This document shows, one piece after another, positions 16,389-24,127 of a stretch of DNA of 64,000 nt; the first letter of the stretch is position 1, and each line of letters starts with the position of its first letter. The notes beneath the pieces are model-generated. The model worked only from the letters and a program-made list of their open reading frames with translations, did no database searches and had not been told where the DNA came from. Position numbers and translations under genes: made by a program. Source of the DNA: Azohydromonas lata NBRC 102462 (lineage in GTDB: Bacteria; Pseudomonadota; Gammaproteobacteria; Burkholderiales; Burkholderiaceae_C); the NCBI RefSeq assembly GCF_001571085.1, contig NZ_BCTC01000026.1, positions 1 to 64,000 of the forward strand, given 5' to 3'.

Positions 16389-17066
16389 ATGAGCAAGCAT
16401 GGAACGTTGGCCAGGACCAAGGCGGCCAGGTTCTGGACCGTGGTCCAGGGCCAGGTGAAGGATTTACTGACGACGGCGCAGCGCCTGGGCGACCCGGCCA
16501 CGCACGAAGCCGCGACGCAGCGGCTGTATGAGCTCGCACCCGCGCTGGGCAAAGCCGCACGGCAGTTCCACCGCGAGCTCAGCGTGGAGTTCAATCCCAT
16601 CTCGCCGCCGCCGGGCAGCCGGCTGGAGATCCTCGTCACTTGCGACGGCAACGGCGCGGGCATGGAAGCGGTGCAGGAGCTCGTGGCGCTGGCGCCGGCC
16701 CTGCCCGCCGGGCTGAACGTGCGCGCCTTCCGTCCGCCCATGCCGCCGGAAGTGATCGAAGCGTCCGAGGTGGAGGTCGCCGGCAAGAAGGTGAAGCTGG
16801 CCGACATGCGCTACAGCGCCACGCCCAGCGCGCAGCACCCCGGCCGCTTCGACATCCTGTGCTGGGCCCCGTGGCAGGCCGCCACACCGGACGACCGCGG
16901 CAACCCGGGCTCGGTGGTCGCCATGCTGGCCCTGGGCCATGGCGTGGGCGAGGAGCGGCTGCTGGCCAAGGTGGGCGAGGTGCGCATCGAGCTGACCTTC
17001 CAGCCCGCGGCCCAAGGCCTGCGCAGTTGGGAGCTGATCCCGCTGCTGGACCAGGCGTCGGCCTGA
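16389..17066 (+). CDS. Uncharacterised protein, paralogue of the gene at 14006
   Basis: 225 residues; AGGAGAAGTTG lies directly before the ATG, a good ribosome site. Core blocks parallel the protein at 14006: RFWTVVQGQVKDL, LEILVTCDGNGAGMEAVQEL, APALPAGLNVRAF, VIEASEVEVAGKKVKLADMR, GRFDILCWAP, ALGHGVGEERLLAKVGEV, LRSWELIPLLD. The cysteine and asparagine of the TCxxN core are shared. No signal peptide or membrane segment. Diverged tandem paralogues separated by other unknown genes suggest an old duplication inside one locus. Function unknown. Confidence 0.85.
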   Translation: MSKHGTLARTKAARFWTVVQGQVKDLLTTAQRLGDPATHEAATQRLYELAPALGKAARQFHRELSVEFNPISPPPGSRLEILVTCDGNGAGMEAVQELVALAPALPAGLNVRAFRPPMPPEVIEASEVEVAGKKVKLADMRYSATPSAQHPGRFDILCWAPWQAATPDDRGNPGSVVAMLALGHGVGEERLLAKVGEVRIELTFQPAAQGLRSWELIPLLDQASA

Positions 17067-17091
17067 GGTCCGGCCGCCGGCGCCGCGGGGT

Positions 17092-17391
17092 TCAGCGCCG
17101 CAGCCGGTAGCTGCGCGTGAGGGGCCGGCCGTCCAGGCCGCGGCTGCGGCCCTCGCGCGGCGTCCAGCCCAGCTCGCCCAATAGCTCGAACACCCGTATG
17201 GCCTCGACCAGCCGCGTGGTTTCCACCACGCGCATGAGCAGGCCGCGCTCGTCTTCTATGCCTATGCGTATGGCGCGCGCCTCGGGGTCGGCGGGCGGGC
17301 GGCGCAGCTCAAGGCCTTCCAGGCGGCGCCACAGCTCCAGGCAGGCTGGAGAAACGGCGCGGTCCAGGGCTGGGGTGGAGAGGGCGTGCAT
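17092..17391 (-). CDS. Hypothetical protein
   Basis: 99 residues from ATG 17391 (MHALSTPALDRAVSP); a longer frame starts at 17448. It has an alpha/beta-like pattern (CLELWRRLEGLELRR, AIRIGIEDERGLLMRVVETTRLVEAIRVFELLGELGW) and a basic tail. The gene ends 25 bp from the stop of the convergent paralogue at 16389. No recognisable domain and no clear ribosome site. Confidence 0.5.
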   Translation of the reverse strand: MHALSTPALDRAVSPACLELWRRLEGLELRRPPADPEARAIRIGIEDERGLLMRVVETTRLVEAIRVFELLGELGWTPREGRSRGLDGRPLTRSYRLRR

Positions 17392-17491
17392 CGTCGCGGT
17401 GCGTTGGTTGAACAAAACGCAACGAACGCAAGGTCGGTGCCCAAGCACACAGGGATTTCCCCAGGAACTTTGAAAAACCGTTGCCGCGCCG

Positions 17492-17725
17492 CTACTCGTC
17501 CCTGTTCAAGGGCCCATTGAACCCCGGCGCGAAGCTCCAGAACAGGCGCATCCATGCCTGCGTGAAGGTCCATACGGCGGACCACGGATGCGCCCACGGC
17601 GCCACTGCCCACGGCGGCGCGTCGCTGTGTTCGAAATCCGGCCGCCAGGACGAACACGCCGGCTCCAGCAGCACCAGGGCGAGCTTTTTGCGCATGGCGA
17701 TGTCCCGCTGCGGTGCGTGCGTCAT
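17492..17725 (-). CDS. Small hypothetical protein coupled to the upstream secreted protein
   Basis: 77 residues. The ATG (17725-17723) overlaps the TGA of the upstream gene as ATGA, which suggests translational coupling. An internal start (MRKKLALVLL) would give a short hydrophobic N-terminus. The body is Trp/Pro/Phe-rich (DAPPWAVAPWAHPWSAVW, WMRLFWSFAPG). No family recognised. The gene is supported mainly by the coupling. Confidence 0.5.
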   Translation of the reverse strand: MTHAPQRDIAMRKKLALVLLEPACSSWRPDFEHSDAPPWAVAPWAHPWSAVWTFTQAWMRLFWSFAPGFNGPLNRDE

Positions 17726-18282
17726 GGCGCTGCGGGCGGCTGAGCGCCGTGGCCCTGTGGGTGGTCGTGAGGGCCGGATTGGTGATCGTGGCCGGCCATC
17801 GCATGCGGACCGTGGTCGCTGAGCTGCGCGTCGAACCAGGCATGCACCGCGGACGCCAGCGTGGCGTCGGCCGCGCGGTAGCGCAGCTCGGCGCCGCCCG
17901 GGACGTCGCGGTACTCCACGGACAGCCGCCCGGCGGGCGCCTGCCGCAGCGCGGCCAGGCCCGGCATGGCCTCGCCGTGGATGTGCGCCGGCCCCGAGAA
18001 ATCGCCCTGCCGGAAGCGCTCGTGCAACTCGCGCAGGTGCTCGCGCACCAGCCGCACCTGCGTGGCGTTGGCCTCGTCGCGCGCCACCACGCGCTGCACG
18101 CCGCCGTCTTCCAGCTTGGTGAACACATGCACCGTGGCCTGCAGGTCGAACGGCATCACCTGGGTGCCGCGGCGCGCCACCTCATGCAGGCGCTCGGCGC
18201 TGGCGCTTTGCTGCGCCTGCGCCGGCAGCGCCGTGGCGGCAGCCGCAAGGCACAGCGCCGGGGCCCAACGGATCTTGAGCAT
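17722..18282 (-). CDS. Secreted conserved protein of unknown function, often mislabelled aspartate carbamoyltransferase
   Basis: Start at 18282 (MLKIRWAPALCLAAAATAL) with AGAAGGA 8 nt upstream; 186 residues. Signal peptide with cleavage at AQA-QQ. The mature region has HVFTKLEDGGVQRVVARD, REHLRELHERFRQGDFSGPAHIHG, MPGLAALR and AVHAWFDAQLSDHG, followed by a His-rich tail (HAMAGHDHQSGPHDHPQGHG) that could bind metal. I recall databases sometimes naming this family aspartate carbamoyltransferase, but the protein is short, exported and lacks that enzyme's motifs, so the name should not be used. Role unknown, periplasmic. Confidence 0.75.
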   Translation of the reverse strand: MLKIRWAPALCLAAAATALPAQAQQSASAERLHEVARRGTQVMPFDLQATVHVFTKLEDGGVQRVVARDEANATQVRLVREHLRELHERFRQGDFSGPAHIHGEAMPGLAALRQAPAGRLSVEYRDVPGGAELRYRAADATLASAVHAWFDAQLSDHGPHAMAGHDHQSGPHDHPQGHGAQPPAAP

Positions 18283-18365
18283 GCAATGTTTCCTTCTCTG
18301 AAGCGGGCCGGCGCGTGCGCCCGCCCGGCGGGGCGCAAGTGTGCAACAGGCGCGGCGGCTTTTCT

Positions 18366-18743
18366 TCAACTGCGCCAGGGCAGCGCGATGGGCTGCCCGT
18401 CGGCCAGCCGCGTGTCCACGGGCGTTGCGGCGAACACGGCTAGCAGCTCCAGCGGCGCCTGCCCGCTGTTGAGCAGTTGATGCACGCGCTGCCTGGGCAG
18501 CAGCACCGTGCTGTTTGGGCCGAAGGGAATCACCTGCCCCTCGGTGACCAACTCGCCGTGGCCGGCCAAGCAGAAGACGATCTCGTCGCACTCGTGCTGG
18601 TGCGCCGGTGTGGCCGCCCCCGGCGACAGGGACTGGCGCCAGACGGAGAGCTGCTGCAGCCCGTCCCGATGGCCCGCCCAAGTGGCGTGGGCGATGCCGG
18701 GCAGGCCGCAGGCTTGAGGCGGGGTTTGAGCGAGGACGGTCAT
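18366..18743 (-). CDS. Small cupin-domain protein
   Basis: 125 residues from ATG 18743 (TGGAGA upstream). One cupin barrel: PAHQHECDEIVFCLAGHGELVTEGQVIPF carries the metal-type motif HxHxxxE with G(x)5 spacing, and VHQLLNSGQAPLELLAVF is the second motif with a conserved His. Single-cupin proteins of this type are metal-binding sensors or small enzymes. Divergent from a LysR regulator (gap 146 bp), which probably controls it. Substrate unknown. Confidence 0.8.
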   Translation of the reverse strand: MTVLAQTPPQACGLPGIAHATWAGHRDGLQQLSVWRQSLSPGAATPAHQHECDEIVFCLAGHGELVTEGQVIPFGPNSTVLLPRQRVHQLLNSGQAPLELLAVFAATPVDTRLADGQPIALPWRS

Positions 18744-18889
18744 GGCGGTGTCTCCAGGGTCAGTGGCAGGGTTTCGAACGGTCCGTGGCGCCTTGGACGG
18801 TGTGAAGTCTGCGCAGCCGCCAGGCGTTGCGGAAGTGCAGGCCCCGGCACAACACTGAGGACGTTTTGTCGTCAATGGTGAGGACAGCC

Positions 18890-19801
18890 ATGTCCATGCA
18901 CGGCCTGCAGCAGTACGTCGCTTTCGCGGAGACCGCGCGCCACGGCAGCTTTGCCGCGGCGGCGCGCACGCTGGGCACGGTGCCCTCCGCGCTGGCCAAG
19001 GCCGTGGCGCGGCTGGAGGTGGAGTTGGGCGTGCGGCTGTTCCACCGCACCACGCGCCAGGTCACGCTCACGGCCGATGGCGAGCGGCTGTACGCGCAGT
19101 GCCTGCGGCTGCTGGCCGAGGTGGAGGCGCTCAAGGCACAGGCGTCCGGCACGCGCCTGGAGCCTGCGGGCACGCTGCGCGTGGACCTGCCCATCTTCTA
19201 CGGCAAGCACGTGGTCATGCCGGTGCTGGCGCGGCTGGTGCAGCGCTGCCCCGACCTGCGGCTGGACGTGCGGCTGCAGGACGGCTACGTGGACCTGGTG
19301 CAGGAAGGCATAGACCTCGCCGTGCGCGTGGGCCACCTGGACGACTCCTCGCTCGTGGCCCGCCCCATGGACGAGCAGCAGCTCGTCCTGTGCGCCAGCC
19401 CGCCCTATCTGGCCGCGCATGGCACGCCGACGGACGTGGCGGCCCTCGCCTCGCACCGCGCCATTGCCTTTCGCATGCCCACCAGCGGCCGGCACAGGCC
19501 GTGGCAGTTCCTGGAAGGCAGCGTGGCTGTGGAGATGGCGCCGCCCAACGTGGTGGCGCGCGTCAACGACGGCGAAGGCATGGTCGAAGCAGCCCGCCTG
19601 GGTTTGGGCCTGTGCCAGGTGCCGGATTACATGGCCGCCGCGGCCCTGGCCCGCGGCGAGTTGGTGGAGGTGCTGGCCGACCGGCGCCCCGCGCCCATGC
19701 CCATCAGCGTCGTCCACGCCGGAGGACGGCTGCTGCCGGCGCGCGTGCGCGTCGCGCTGGATGCGTTGACGGCGCTGCACACGCCCGGTGCGGTGGGCTG
19801 A
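18890..19801 (+). CDS. LysR-family transcriptional regulator
   Basis: The ATG at 18890 is preferred because GAGGA lies 5 nt upstream; 303 residues. N-terminal winged HTH (LQQYVAFAETARHGSFAAAA, SALAKAVARLEVELGVRLFHRTTRQVTLT), then a periplasmic-binding-like effector domain (DLPIFYGKHVVMPVLARLVQ, QEGIDLAVRVGHLDDSSLVAR, GLGLCQVPDYMAA). The pattern is that of the CrgA/AaeR-like subgroup. Divergent from the cupin gene, its probable target. Effector unknown. Confidence 0.92.
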   Translation: MSMHGLQQYVAFAETARHGSFAAAARTLGTVPSALAKAVARLEVELGVRLFHRTTRQVTLTADGERLYAQCLRLLAEVEALKAQASGTRLEPAGTLRVDLPIFYGKHVVMPVLARLVQRCPDLRLDVRLQDGYVDLVQEGIDLAVRVGHLDDSSLVARPMDEQQLVLCASPPYLAAHGTPTDVAALASHRAIAFRMPTSGRHRPWQFLEGSVAVEMAPPNVVARVNDGEGMVEAARLGLGLCQVPDYMAAAALARGELVEVLADRRPAPMPISVVHAGGRLLPARVRVALDALTALHTPGAVG

Positions 19802-19844
19802 ACACCGCTCAACCCATGGCGTTGGCGCGCCAAACAGGCTCTTT

Positions 19845-20023
19845 ACAACATACACGTGATACTGAACGCACCAAGGTCGCTGACGTTTGACGCCGTCCCC
19901 CTGCCGTCCTGAGCCGCGCTGTTGGAGTGGGGACAAGGGAGAAAAAGGAAATCAGAAGCAGCCGGCTTGTCAAAACCGGGGTTGGGTCAATGCTGTTGGT
20001 GTTGCATTACACGTGTATGTTGT
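19845..20023. repeat. Pair of perfect 14-bp inverted repeats, 179 bp end to end
   Basis: ACAACATACACGTG at 19845-19858 and its exact reverse complement at 20010-20023 bracket ~150 bp of non-coding sequence between two convergent gene ends (LysR and kinase). No clear target-site duplication. The layout is that of a small non-autonomous element or a large cruciform. The rest of the 304-bp gap 19802-20105 holds nothing else recognisable. Confidence 0.45.
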
Positions 20024-20105
20024 TACTTAGGTAGGCATAGGGGCTCCATCAAAAGCCAGCACCCGGCAGCATCAACGCCCACAGCCCCAGCTCGCCGCGT
20101 TGCCC

Positions 20106-20735
20106 TCAAGGCCAGCACAGAAGCCAGTGCGCCCGCGCGCGGCTCTGCGCCACCAGCCGCGCGTTGGGCGCGTCCGTGGACAGCACCCACTGCCGCGCCG
20201 CCGCCGGGCTGCGTCCGAAGGCCTCATGCCGGCGGCACAGGCGCTCCACGCGCTGCGCGTCGTCGCCGTCCAGATACCAGGCCTCGTCCAGCAACGGCAC
20301 CACCTCCCGCCAGTGCGGCGCCTCCAGCAGCAGGTAGTTGCCCTCCGTGATGACCAGCGGCAGCGACGGCGGCACGGCAATAGACCCTGCCACGGGCTCC
20401 TCGATCTCGCGCCGGAAGGCCGGCGCATACACCGTCTCATCCGCCACCGGCTGGCGCAGGCGGCGCAGCAACGCCACGTAGCCGGCGCTGTCGAAGGTGT
20501 CCGGCGCCCCCTTCCTGTGAGCGCGGCCCAAGCGCTCCAACTCGGCTTGCGCCAAGTGAAACCCGTCCATGGGCACCACCACCGCCCGCCCCGGCAAGGC
20601 CTCGGCCAGGGCCTGCGCCAGCGTGGACTTGCCACCCCCCGGCGGCGCGGCGATGCCCAGCAGCCGGCGTCCCCCGGACTGCGCCAGCGTCCGCGCGCGC
20701 TCCAGCGCGGCCGGCGGCACGGTGATGGCCGTCAT
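20106..20735 (-). CDS. P-loop nucleoside/sugar kinase-like protein
   Basis: Start at ATG 20735 (MTAITVPPAAL) with GGAGG 7 nt upstream; 209 residues. Walker A is APPGGGKSTLA (~30-40), followed by VVPMDGFHLAQAELE, GAPDTFDSAGYVALL and PLVITEGNYLLLE, the pattern of the pantothenate/uridine-kinase-like family (FrcK/YggC type). It would phosphorylate a small sugar or nucleoside in the cytosol; the substrate cannot be told. No transporter genes sit beside it. Gene ends 5 kb from any sugar cluster, so context does not help. Confidence 0.85.
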   Translation of the reverse strand: MTAITVPPAALERARTLAQSGGRRLLGIAAPPGGGKSTLAQALAEALPGRAVVVPMDGFHLAQAELERLGRAHRKGAPDTFDSAGYVALLRRLRQPVADETVYAPAFRREIEEPVAGSIAVPPSLPLVITEGNYLLLEAPHWREVVPLLDEAWYLDGDDAQRVERLCRRHEAFGRSPAAARQWVLSTDAPNARLVAQSRARAHWLLCWP

Positions 20736-20923
20736 GCGTCGCCTCCCGGACGTCGGCGGCCCGCCGCCCGCCACGCCAGCGCGCGGCCTGCACGCTCAAA
20801 CCGCCCAGCCGCCACGCCGTGGCGATCCCGCTTCCGTCCTGCCTGCTTCATGCCGCCCTTCATGCGCCAGCCCTGGCGAGCGGACAGCGTAGCGAGCCGC
20901 TTGCCCCATCCGCCCGCGGGGTA

Positions 20924-20943
20924 AATATGACGATCATCATATT
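20924..20943. promoter_or_regulatory. 20-bp operator upstream of the tetR gene
   Basis: Half-sites AATATGACGA and TCATCATATT, one mismatch from a perfect palindrome, 19 bp before the TetR start codon. Matches the perfect copy at 21627-21646. Confidence 0.7.
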
Positions 20944-20962
20944 TTTGGCTACATTGGAGCCC

Positions 20963-21577
20963 ATGGAACGCCAACCGACCCGCAAGCAACTGACTCACGA
21001 GCGCATCGTCGAGACCGCCGCACGCGCCATACGCCGTGCCGGTTTCCATGGGGTCGGGGTGGCGGACATCATGAAAGAGGCCGGCCTGACCCACGGCGGC
21101 TTCTACGCCCATTTCGCCTCGCGCGACGCCCTGCTGGCCGAGGCGCTGGAGCGCGCCGGCAGCGAAAGCGCCGCCCGCCTGGCCCGCTCCACCGAAGCCC
21201 ACCCGGCGCAGGCGGCCAACCCCTTGCGCGCGCTGGTGGAGAGCTACCTGTCCGATGCCCACCTGGCCGGCACCGAGCGCGGCTGCCCCGTGGCCGCGCT
21301 GGCGGGCGAGATGCCGCGCCAGGCGCCCGCCGTGCGCGAAGCCGCCGCCCAACGCGTGCGCGGCCTGCTGGCCGCCGCACAGCGTGCCTTGCCACAGGGC
21401 GCGCCCGCGGGCAGCGCGGAAGCCGTCGCCAGCCAGCTCGTGGGCGCGCTGCAACTGGCCCGCGCCCTGGGCGACAACGACGAGGGCCGCGCCCTGCTCG
21501 CGCACACCCGCGCAGCCCTGCTCGCCCAGTACGAACAGCCGTCCGAACAGCCGCCGGCCCAGGCCGCCGTGGACTGA
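20963..21577 (+). CDS. TetR-family transcriptional regulator
   Basis: The ATG at 20963 (MERQPTRKQLTHERIVE) follows a GGAG close upstream; 204 residues. HTH: RIVETAARAIRRAGFHGVGVADIMKEAGLTHGGFYAHFASRDALLAEAL, typical of the TetR subgroup that controls SDR/efflux genes. The C-terminal TetR_C-like domain contains a cysteine (GCPVAALAGEMP) of a kind seen in redox-active or electrophile-sensing members. A palindrome overlaps the promoter and recurs before the downstream SDR gene, so autoregulation and repression of SDR-MFS are likely. Confidence 0.92.
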   Translation: MERQPTRKQLTHERIVETAARAIRRAGFHGVGVADIMKEAGLTHGGFYAHFASRDALLAEALERAGSESAARLARSTEAHPAQAANPLRALVESYLSDAHLAGTERGCPVAALAGEMPRQAPAVREAAAQRVRGLLAAAQRALPQGAPAGSAEAVASQLVGALQLARALGDNDEGRALLAHTRAALLAQYEQPSEQPPAQAAVD

Positions 21578-21626
21578 CCCTTTCCCGCGCGCCGCAGGCT
21601 GCGGCCGCCCTGTTGGCTCGCCCCAA

Positions 21627-21646
21627 AATATGATGATCATCATATT
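21627..21646. promoter_or_regulatory. Perfect 20-bp TetR operator upstream of the SDR gene
   Basis: Half-sites AATATGATGA and TCATCATATT are exact reverse complements with no spacer. The site lies 46 bp upstream of the SDR start and differs at one base from the site before tetR. Confidence 0.75.
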
Positions 21647-21692
21647 CAAGGCGTTTTCCCTGATCTCTGATTCCACCCGACGAGGACCCGAC

Positions 21693-22394
21693 ATGAAGCT
21701 CGACAACGCCACCGTCCTGATCACCGGCGCCAACCGCGGCATAGGCCTGGCCTTCGCCCGCGAGGCGCTCCAGCGCGGCGCGCGCCGCGTCTATGCCGGT
21801 GCCCGCGACCCGGCCAGCGTCACCCTGGCCGGCGTGGAGCCCGTGCGGCTGGACGTCACCAGCCCCGAGGACGTGGCCGCCGCCGCGCGCCGCTTGGGCG
21901 ACGTCACGCTGCTCATCAACAACGCCGGCGTGGCCGAGCTGGGCCCTTTCCTGGCCGAGGACGGCGAGGCCTCGGCGCGTCGGCAGATGGAGGTCAACTA
22001 CTACGGCCCGCTGCGCCTGGCCCGCGCCTTCGCCCCCATGCTGGCCGCCAACGGCGGCGGCGGCCTGCTGAACGTGCTGTCGGTGGCGAGCTGGGTGCAC
22101 GGCATGGACCTGGCCGTCTACGGCGCCACCAAGGCTGCGGCCTGGGCCCTGACCAACGGCCTGCGCCACGAGCTGCGCGCCCAGGGCACGCAGGTGCTGG
22201 CGCTGCACATGGGCTTCGTGGACACGGACCTCGTCCACGCCGTGCAGGCCCCCAAGTCCCGCCCCGAGGACATCGTCGCCCGCGCTCTGGACGCGCTGGA
22301 ATCCGGCGCCGAAGAGGTGCTGGCCGACGAGTTCACCCGCCAGGTCAAGCAGGGCCTGTCGGCCGAGCGCGGCATCTACCTGCAGCCGCTGTGA
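21693..22394 (+). CDS. Short-chain dehydrogenase/reductase
   Basis: 233 residues, ATG with GAGGA upstream. Cofactor motif TGANRGIG (~10-17), NNAG (LLINNAGVAELGPF), catalytic Ser in LSVASW and YGATK (Tyr-x3-Lys). Classical SDR, likely NADP(H)-dependent (Arg after the glycine motif). The protein oxidises or reduces a small carbonyl or alcohol in the cytosol. Between a TetR gene and an MFS exporter it probably handles a toxic or signalling compound. Regulated by the palindrome 46 bp upstream. Confidence 0.9.
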   Translation: MKLDNATVLITGANRGIGLAFAREALQRGARRVYAGARDPASVTLAGVEPVRLDVTSPEDVAAAARRLGDVTLLINNAGVAELGPFLAEDGEASARRQMEVNYYGPLRLARAFAPMLAANGGGGLLNVLSVASWVHGMDLAVYGATKAAAWALTNGLRHELRAQGTQVLALHMGFVDTDLVHAVQAPKSRPEDIVARALDALESGAEEVLADEFTRQVKQGLSAERGIYLQPL

Positions 22395-22504
22395 GGCGCG
22401 CGGGCCGGCGTCGCCACGCCGGTCCGTGCCCTTGTCCGTGCCTTTGTGCGCCCGGCGCTTTCGCCGGCGCTGGCCACGCCCCACCGCTGCTCCTGGAGCC
22501 CGCC

Positions 22505-23944
22505 ATGACGCCCCATGCCCCCGGCGCGCAAGCCGCCGCCGTGCCCCTTGCCGCATCGCCCGCCGCCGCGCGCACCGCGCTGCCCTGGCCCGTGTTCTGG
22601 ATTGCCAGCGTGGCCGTGTTCCTGGTGTCGCTGGACAGCACCATGCTGTTCGCCGCCTTCGCCGCGCTGCGCCAGGCGTTCCCCGGCGTGTCGGCGGCCG
22701 AGCTGTCCTGGGTGCTCAACGCGTACACGGTGGTGTTCGCGGCCATGCTCATCCCGGCGGGCGGGCTGGCCGACACGCACGGGCGCAAGCGCGTCTTCAT
22801 GGTGGGCGTGGCGCTGTTCCTGGCCGCCTCGGCCGCCTGCGGGCTGGCCGGCGACGTGCAGTGGCTGATTGCCGCGCGCGTGCTGCAGGCCGTGGGCGCG
22901 GCGCTGCTCACGCCGGCCTCGCTGTCCATCGTCCTGGCCGCCTTTCCCGTGGAAAAGCGCGCCGTGGTGGTGAGCCTGTGGGGTGCCGTGGGCGGGCTGG
23001 CCGCGGCGGTCGGGCCCAGCTTGGGCGCTTTCGTGGTGGACGGCGCGGGCTGGCCCTGGGCCTTCTACCTGAACCTGCCCGTGGGCGGCCTGGCGCTGTG
23101 GTTCGCCGCCTCGCGCCTCCCGGCCTCGGCACGCGGTGAAAAGCGCCAGCGCGTGGACGGCGTGGGCATGGCGCTGCTGATGCTGGCCGTGGGCGCGGTG
23201 GCGCTGGGCATCGTGCAAGCCGACGCACCGCACTGGAGCCGGGCCGACGTGGCGGCTTGCCTGCTCACCGGCGCGGTGGCGCTGGCGAGCTTCATCGCTT
23301 GGGCACGGCACACGCCGGCGCCGCTGGTGGACCTGAAGCTGTTCCAGCACCGCAGCTACCGCTGGGTGAACCTGGCGACGCTGGCCTTCGGCACGGCCTT
23401 CGCGATGATGTTTTTCGGCGTCTTCTTCTATCTCACGGCGCTGTGGCACTACCCGCTGCCGCGGGCCGGGCTGGCCATCACGCCGGGGCCGCTGCTGGTG
23501 ATGCCCACGGCGCTGGTGGGCGGGCGGCTGGCCGCGCGCCTGGGCCACAGGCCGCTGCTGCTGGCCGGCGCAGGGCTGTTCGCGGCCAGCGGGCTGTGGT
23601 TCTGGATCGTCCCGGGCATGGAGCCGGCCTACCTCACGCAATGGCTGCCCGGGCTGGTGCTCAGCGGCTTGGGCGTTGGGCTGGTGCTGCCGTCGCTTTC
23701 AGCCGCGGCGGTGAGCCGGCTGCCGCCCGCGCACTACGCCGTGGGCAGCGCGGTGAACCAGGCCACGCGCCAGGTCGGCTCGGTGTTGGGCGTGGCGCTG
23801 ACGGTACTGCTGGTGGGCGCGGCCGGCGTGCAGCGCGCGGATTTCAGCCTGCTCTACGGCGGCTACGTGGCGCTGGCGCTGCTCACGGCGCTGTGCAGCC
23901 TGCCGGTGGACACGCGCCCGCCCAGGGCGCCCGCGCGGGATTGA
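22505..23944 (+). CDS. MFS multidrug exporter, DHA2 (EmrB/QacA-like)
   Basis: 479 residues from ATG 22505 (GGAG upstream). About 14 membrane helices; FLVSLDSTMLFAAFAALRQAF (TM1), LSWVLNAYTVVFAAMLIPAGGLADTHGRK (motif A), ARVLQAVGAALLTPASLSIV and GAVGGLAAAVGPSLGAFV (motif C-like) define the 14-TM drug:proton antiporter family in the inner membrane. 110 bp after the SDR gene and probably cotranscribed with it under TetR control. Substrate unknown. Confidence 0.9.
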   Translation: MTPHAPGAQAAAVPLAASPAAARTALPWPVFWIASVAVFLVSLDSTMLFAAFAALRQAFPGVSAAELSWVLNAYTVVFAAMLIPAGGLADTHGRKRVFMVGVALFLAASAACGLAGDVQWLIAARVLQAVGAALLTPASLSIVLAAFPVEKRAVVVSLWGAVGGLAAAVGPSLGAFVVDGAGWPWAFYLNLPVGGLALWFAASRLPASARGEKRQRVDGVGMALLMLAVGAVALGIVQADAPHWSRADVAACLLTGAVALASFIAWARHTPAPLVDLKLFQHRSYRWVNLATLAFGTAFAMMFFGVFFYLTALWHYPLPRAGLAITPGPLLVMPTALVGGRLAARLGHRPLLLAGAGLFAASGLWFWIVPGMEPAYLTQWLPGLVLSGLGVGLVLPSLSAAAVSRLPPAHYAVGSAVNQATRQVGSVLGVALTVLLVGAAGVQRADFSLLYGGYVALALLTALCSLPVDTRPPRAPARD

Positions 23945-24127
23945 GCTTTAAACGGCGCCTGCATGCGAGCACACGGGGCACGCGCGGCGCTGTCCACGCC
24001 TGCCTCTTTTTTGGGCAGAGGCGGCACACCCCTGGCCCATCAAGCACTTAGGCGTGCCGCGCGCAGCCGCCCCACAGACTTGTCCACAGCGGCGGGGGGT
24101 AAGTGCGGGGCAGGCGCTGCAACCTGG

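Noticed and set aside
17722-18282. Aspartate carbamoyltransferase annotation
   Set aside because: The protein has a signal peptide, only 186 residues and none of the carbamoyl-phosphate or aspartate-binding motifs.
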